From an uncultured Bacillota bacterium (GTDB lineage: Bacteria; Bacillota; Clostridia; Lachnospirales; Lachnospiraceae), in the NCBI GenBank assembly GCA_958352855.1, contig CATWQE010000008.1:1-64000 (forward strand): a DNA stretch of 64,000 nucleotides. The letters are read 5' to 3'. The position numbers and the translations under genes are program-made. The notes beneath the pieces were generated by a model. It was given only the letters and a program-made list of their open reading frames with translations, had not been told where the DNA came from and searched no databases. The number at the start of each line of letters is the position of its first letter. Position 1 is the stretch's first letter. Below are positions 61,572 to 64,000 of this stretch, one piece after another.

Positions 61572-62114
61572 ATGAAAAAATTTGTATGCAGCGTATGTGG
61601 TTATGTTTATGAAGGTGAAACAGCTCCAGAAAAATGTCCAGTTTGTGGCGTTGGAGCAGAAAAATTTGTTGAACAGACAGCAGAGAGAAGCTGGGCTGCA
61701 GAACACGTTGTAGGTGTTGCTCAGGGCGTTAGCGAAGATATCTTAGCTGATTTAAGAGCAAACTTCGAAGGTGAATGCTCAGAAGTTGGTATGTACTTGG
61801 CTATGGCTAGAGTTGCTCACAGAGAAGGATATCCAGAAATCGGTTTATACTGGGAAAAAGCTGCTTACGAAGAAGCAGAACATGCTGCTAAATTCGCTGA
61901 ATTATTAGGCGAAGTTGTTACAAACAGCACAAAGAAAAACCTTGAAATGCGTGTAGAAGCTGAAAATGGCGCTACAGCAGGTAAATTCGACCTGGCTAAA
62001 CGTGCAAAAGCTGCAAACCTTGACGCTATCCATGACACAGTTCATGAAATGGCAAGAGACGAAGCTCGTCATGGAAAAGCATTTGAAGGTCTGTTAAAGA
62101 GATACTTCGGTTAA
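61572..62114 (+). CDS. Reverse rubrerythrin (rubredoxin domain first)
   Basis: The N-terminus is a rubredoxin-like domain with CSVCGYVYEGE and CPVCG, and the C-terminus a ferritin-like di-iron four-helix domain (EGECSEVGMYLAMARVAHRE, EEAEHAAKFAELLGE, MARDEARHGKAFEGLL). This order is reversed relative to ordinary rubrerythrin and matches the peroxide reductase highly induced by oxygen in Clostridium. It reduces H2O2 with electrons from NADH via oxidoreductases. The codon use is strongly biased, which suggests high expression. A PerR-type box lies upstream. Confidence 0.92.
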   Translation: MKKFVCSVCGYVYEGETAPEKCPVCGVGAEKFVEQTAERSWAAEHVVGVAQGVSEDILADLRANFEGECSEVGMYLAMARVAHREGYPEIGLYWEKAAYEEAEHAAKFAELLGEVVTNSTKKNLEMRVEAENGATAGKFDLAKRAKAANLDAIHDTVHEMARDEARHGKAFEGLLKRYFG

Positions 62115-62141
62115 TTCATACGATATCAGAACATTGAAATC

Positions 62142-62178
62142 TAAGGGACTGTCGCATAAAGCTACAGTCCCTTATTTG
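62142..62178 (+). terminator. Terminator between the rubrerythrin genes
   Basis: TAAGGGACTGT pairs perfectly with ACAGTCCCTTA, followed by TTTG. Only 5 nt separate it from the ribosome binding site of the next gene, so read-through is likely needed for that gene, since I see no second promoter. Confidence 0.75.
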
Positions 62179-62195
62179 TACAGGAGGATATTTTT

Positions 62196-62732
62196 ATGAG
62201 TAAATATGCAGGTACAAAGACAGAAAAAAACCTGATGGAAGCATTTGCAGGAGAATCCCAGGCAAGAAATAAATATACTTATTACGCTTCTGCCGCTAAA
62301 AAAGCCGGTTATGAGCAGTTAGCTGCTCTTTATCTTGAAACAGCGGATCAGGAAAAAGAACATGCCAAAATGTGGTTTAAAGAATTCCATGGCATTCATG
62401 ATGTAGAAACAAATCTTACGGATGCGGCACAGGGCGAAAACTTTGAGTGGACAGACATGTATGCACGTATGGCAAGAGAAGCCAGAGAAGAAGGCTTTCC
62501 TGAACTGGCTGCAAAATTTGAAGGTGTTGCCAAAGTAGAAGCAGCCCACGAAAAACGCTACTTAAAATTACTGGAAAGCTATAAAGCAGGAAACACCTTT
62601 AAAGGTGACGCTCCTTTAGGATGGAAGTGCAGAAACTGTGGATATGTACATGAAGGAGAAGAAGCGCCGGAAGTATGCCCGGTATGCGCTCACCCAAGAG
62701 CTTATTTTGAAAGAAAAGTAGAAAATTATTAA
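62196..62732 (+). CDS. rbr: Classical rubrerythrin
   Basis: The N-terminal ferritin-like domain (GTKTEKNLMEAFAGESQARN, ETADQEKEHAKMW, AKVEAAHEKRYLKLL) is followed by a C-terminal rubredoxin domain with CRNCGYVHEG and CPVCAHP. It reduces peroxide in the cytosol. The 178 residues are typical. AGGAGG precedes the ATG. Together with the upstream reverse rubrerythrin and the perR-like gene it forms an oxygen-defence cluster. Confidence 0.95.
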   Translation: MSKYAGTKTEKNLMEAFAGESQARNKYTYYASAAKKAGYEQLAALYLETADQEKEHAKMWFKEFHGIHDVETNLTDAAQGENFEWTDMYARMAREAREEGFPELAAKFEGVAKVEAAHEKRYLKLLESYKAGNTFKGDAPLGWKCRNCGYVHEGEEAPEVCPVCAHPRAYFERKVENY

Positions 62733-62740
62733 ACCCCTTA

Positions 62741-62790
62741 AAAAGTACCTTACCGAAACGTATATACGAACCGGAAAGGTACTTTTCTTT
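62741..62790 (+). terminator. Terminator after rubrerythrin
   Basis: AAAAGTACCTT pairs with AAGGTACTTTT and a secondary CGTATATACG palindrome lies in the loop. The stem ends in TTTTCTTT. Confidence 0.75.
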
Positions 62791-62963
62791 GTACAATCCT
62801 TGATTCCTGATAGCAGGTATTTTATAATCAAGATACATAGGTAAGAGGCAGGTGATGTTCAGTCAAGATGCTTTTCTACGGAAGATAACATTTGAAAATA
62901 CAATCAGAGGACATAAATCAAAATACATGAGACAACACTACATACATAGGAGAGGAAAGTTTC

Positions 62964-63854
62964 ATGACAAATAACACGATATTTGATGATGTGTTCCGGA
63001 CCTTACTGGAAAAGATGCCGGAACTTGCAGTGCCTTTGATTAATGAAGTTTTTGGTACTTCCTACCCGGAGGATATCCAATTAATACAAAAGAGAAATGA
63101 GCATCAGACAAAACAGGGGGAAATTATAACTGATTCCCATCTTCTGATTGCAGACAAAGCGTACCATATAGAATGCCAAAGTACCAGCGATAGCAGTATG
63201 ATTATCCGCATGGTAGAGTATGATTTTTCTATCAGCCTGGAGTCTTTACAACAGGAAGATGGAAAGTACCGGATGTATTTCCCCGCTTCCTGTATCTTAT
63301 ATCTAAGAGGAACTTCATGCAGAAAACTGCTGAGCATTGAAATTGTAATGCCAGATGGCACTTTGACAGAATATAAAGTTCCTGCGATTTATGTAGGGCA
63401 TTATACCAAAGATGAAATCTTACAAAAGAGACTTTTCTTCCTTCTGCCTTTTTACATTATGAGATATGAAAAGATAGCATTGGATACAGAACATCCAAAG
63501 TTACAGAAAATGTTGAAGGAATATCAGGAAATTGAAAAATGCCTAGAAGAGGAATTCCTGGAGGACGGAAAAGAAAAAGCATACCGCGATTTGATGGAAC
63601 TGATACTAAGGATATCAGATTATATCCTTAGAAATCAAGAAAAGGCCAAGAAAGGATTGGGTGATGTTATGGGCGGAAAAGTATTGGAACTTGAATCAGA
63701 TAGACTGATACAAAAAGGATTGGAACAGGGGCTTGAACAGGGACTTACCCAAAGCGTACTTGCACTGTTCCGCAAAGGAAAAACCGCAGAGGAAATTGCT
63801 GATTTATTAGACCTGACACTAGAACATGTAAAGAAGATTCAAGATCAACTATAA
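62964..63854 (+). CDS. Rpn/PD-(D/E)XK nuclease family putative transposase
   Basis: A 296-residue member of the Rpn/transposase_31 group. The PD-(D/E)XK core reads TDSHLLIADKAYHIECQS, with Asp and Glu-x-Gln in place of the Lys. The C-terminus GLEQGLEQGLTQSVLALFRK followed by a small helix pair (TAEEIADLLDLTLEHVKKI) is characteristic. Such genes are abundant and lineage-specific in Lachnospiraceae and promote recombination in E. coli. No terminal inverted repeats are visible. GGAGAGG precedes the ATG. Confidence 0.85.
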   Translation: MTNNTIFDDVFRTLLEKMPELAVPLINEVFGTSYPEDIQLIQKRNEHQTKQGEIITDSHLLIADKAYHIECQSTSDSSMIIRMVEYDFSISLESLQQEDGKYRMYFPASCILYLRGTSCRKLLSIEIVMPDGTLTEYKVPAIYVGHYTKDEILQKRLFFLLPFYIMRYEKIALDTEHPKLQKMLKEYQEIEKCLEEEFLEDGKEKAYRDLMELILRISDYILRNQEKAKKGLGDVMGGKVLELESDRLIQKGLEQGLEQGLTQSVLALFRKGKTAEEIADLLDLTLEHVKKIQDQL

Positions 63855-63860
63855 CAAATA

Positions 63861-63919
63861 AGAGACTGTTGTATTAAACCGTATTCAACCATGTTTATAC
63901 AGTTACTACAACAGTCTCT
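63861..63919. terminator. Hairpin after the Rpn-family gene
   Basis: AGAGACTGTTGTA pairs perfectly with TACAACAGTCTCT around a 33-nt loop. It lacks a clear T-tract on the plus strand. It may serve convergent genes or be the end of a mobile unit. Confidence 0.45.
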
Positions 63920-63956
63920 ATGTAGATGGAGAAATACATTAGAAAACAAGCCTTGA

Positions 63957-64000
63957 TTACCTCTCATCCAATGCCTCCATGGTATACTCATGCAGAGTTT
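63957..64000 (-). CDS. C-terminal end of a gene running off the right edge
   Basis: On the minus strand an open frame enters from the window edge and ends in LHEYTMEALDER then TAA. Only 13 codons are visible, so the family cannot be named. It could be chance. Confidence 0.3.
   Translation of the reverse strand, partial: TLHEYTMEALDER

Overview
The window looks like a chromosomal segment of a spore-forming, acetogenic, anaerobic Lachnospiraceae bacterium, most like Blautia. This is inferred from gene content: a corrinoid/tetrahydrofolate methyl-transfer cluster, SpoVT, a SleB-type cell wall hydrolase, paired rubrerythrins with a PerR/Fur regulator, Cys-rich low-GC Firmicute-type proteins, strong GGAGG ribosome binding sites and sigma-A promoters. 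No assembly gap, prophage or CRISPR array is visible.

Left part (1-10.2 kb). A truncated unknown gene enters from the left edge. Then come a GMP synthase whose glutaminase domain is degenerate, a MATE exporter and a DEDDh exonuclease, all on the minus strand. From 4.1 to 10.1 kb a plus-strand cluster encodes a methyl-THF:corrinoid methyltransferase, two corrinoid proteins, a reductive activator of corrinoid proteins, a Cys-rich DUF2284-like protein and a PucR-type regulator. No substrate-specific methyltransferase (MTI) is present, so the cluster looks like a shared methyl-transfer hub.

Housekeeping block (10.2-34.6 kb, almost all minus). Genes are ftsH, a sigma-70-like protein lacking region 4, greA-lysS, then a tight operon patatin-argF-birA-hypothetical-coaX-dusB, an nfeD/SPFH pair, a cell wall hydrolase with a WalR-type box, an rRNA methylase, pfkA, dnaE, a small methyltransferase, a CvfB-like protein, an acyl-ACP thioesterase and tRNA-Gln(CTG). 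On the plus strand are a VanY-like peptidase and pncB. The block ends with spoVT.

Accessory part (34.6-57.7 kb). An AAA/DUF4143 ATPase gene sits between two 67-bp direct copies of the spoVT leader and carries GCGTATAAT iterons. Next is an alpha-galactoside utilisation locus: GH4, AraC regulator, GH36, a CUT1 ABC importer without ATPase, a YesL-like protein, GH31 and a second GH36. A decayed dinD gene with its HTH partner follows. Last is a second importer (binding protein, two permeases and an orphan membrane protein) beside an AgrC/AgrA-like two-component system.

Right part (57.7-64 kb). It holds a hemolysin III-like membrane protein, a Cache-PAS-GGDEF diguanylate cyclase, a perR-like gene with reverse and classical rubrerythrins under matching operators, and an Rpn/PD-(D/E)XK putative transposase-nuclease. 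All calls come from reading the sequence by eye. No database search was run, so family names rest on recognised motifs and remain to be confirmed.
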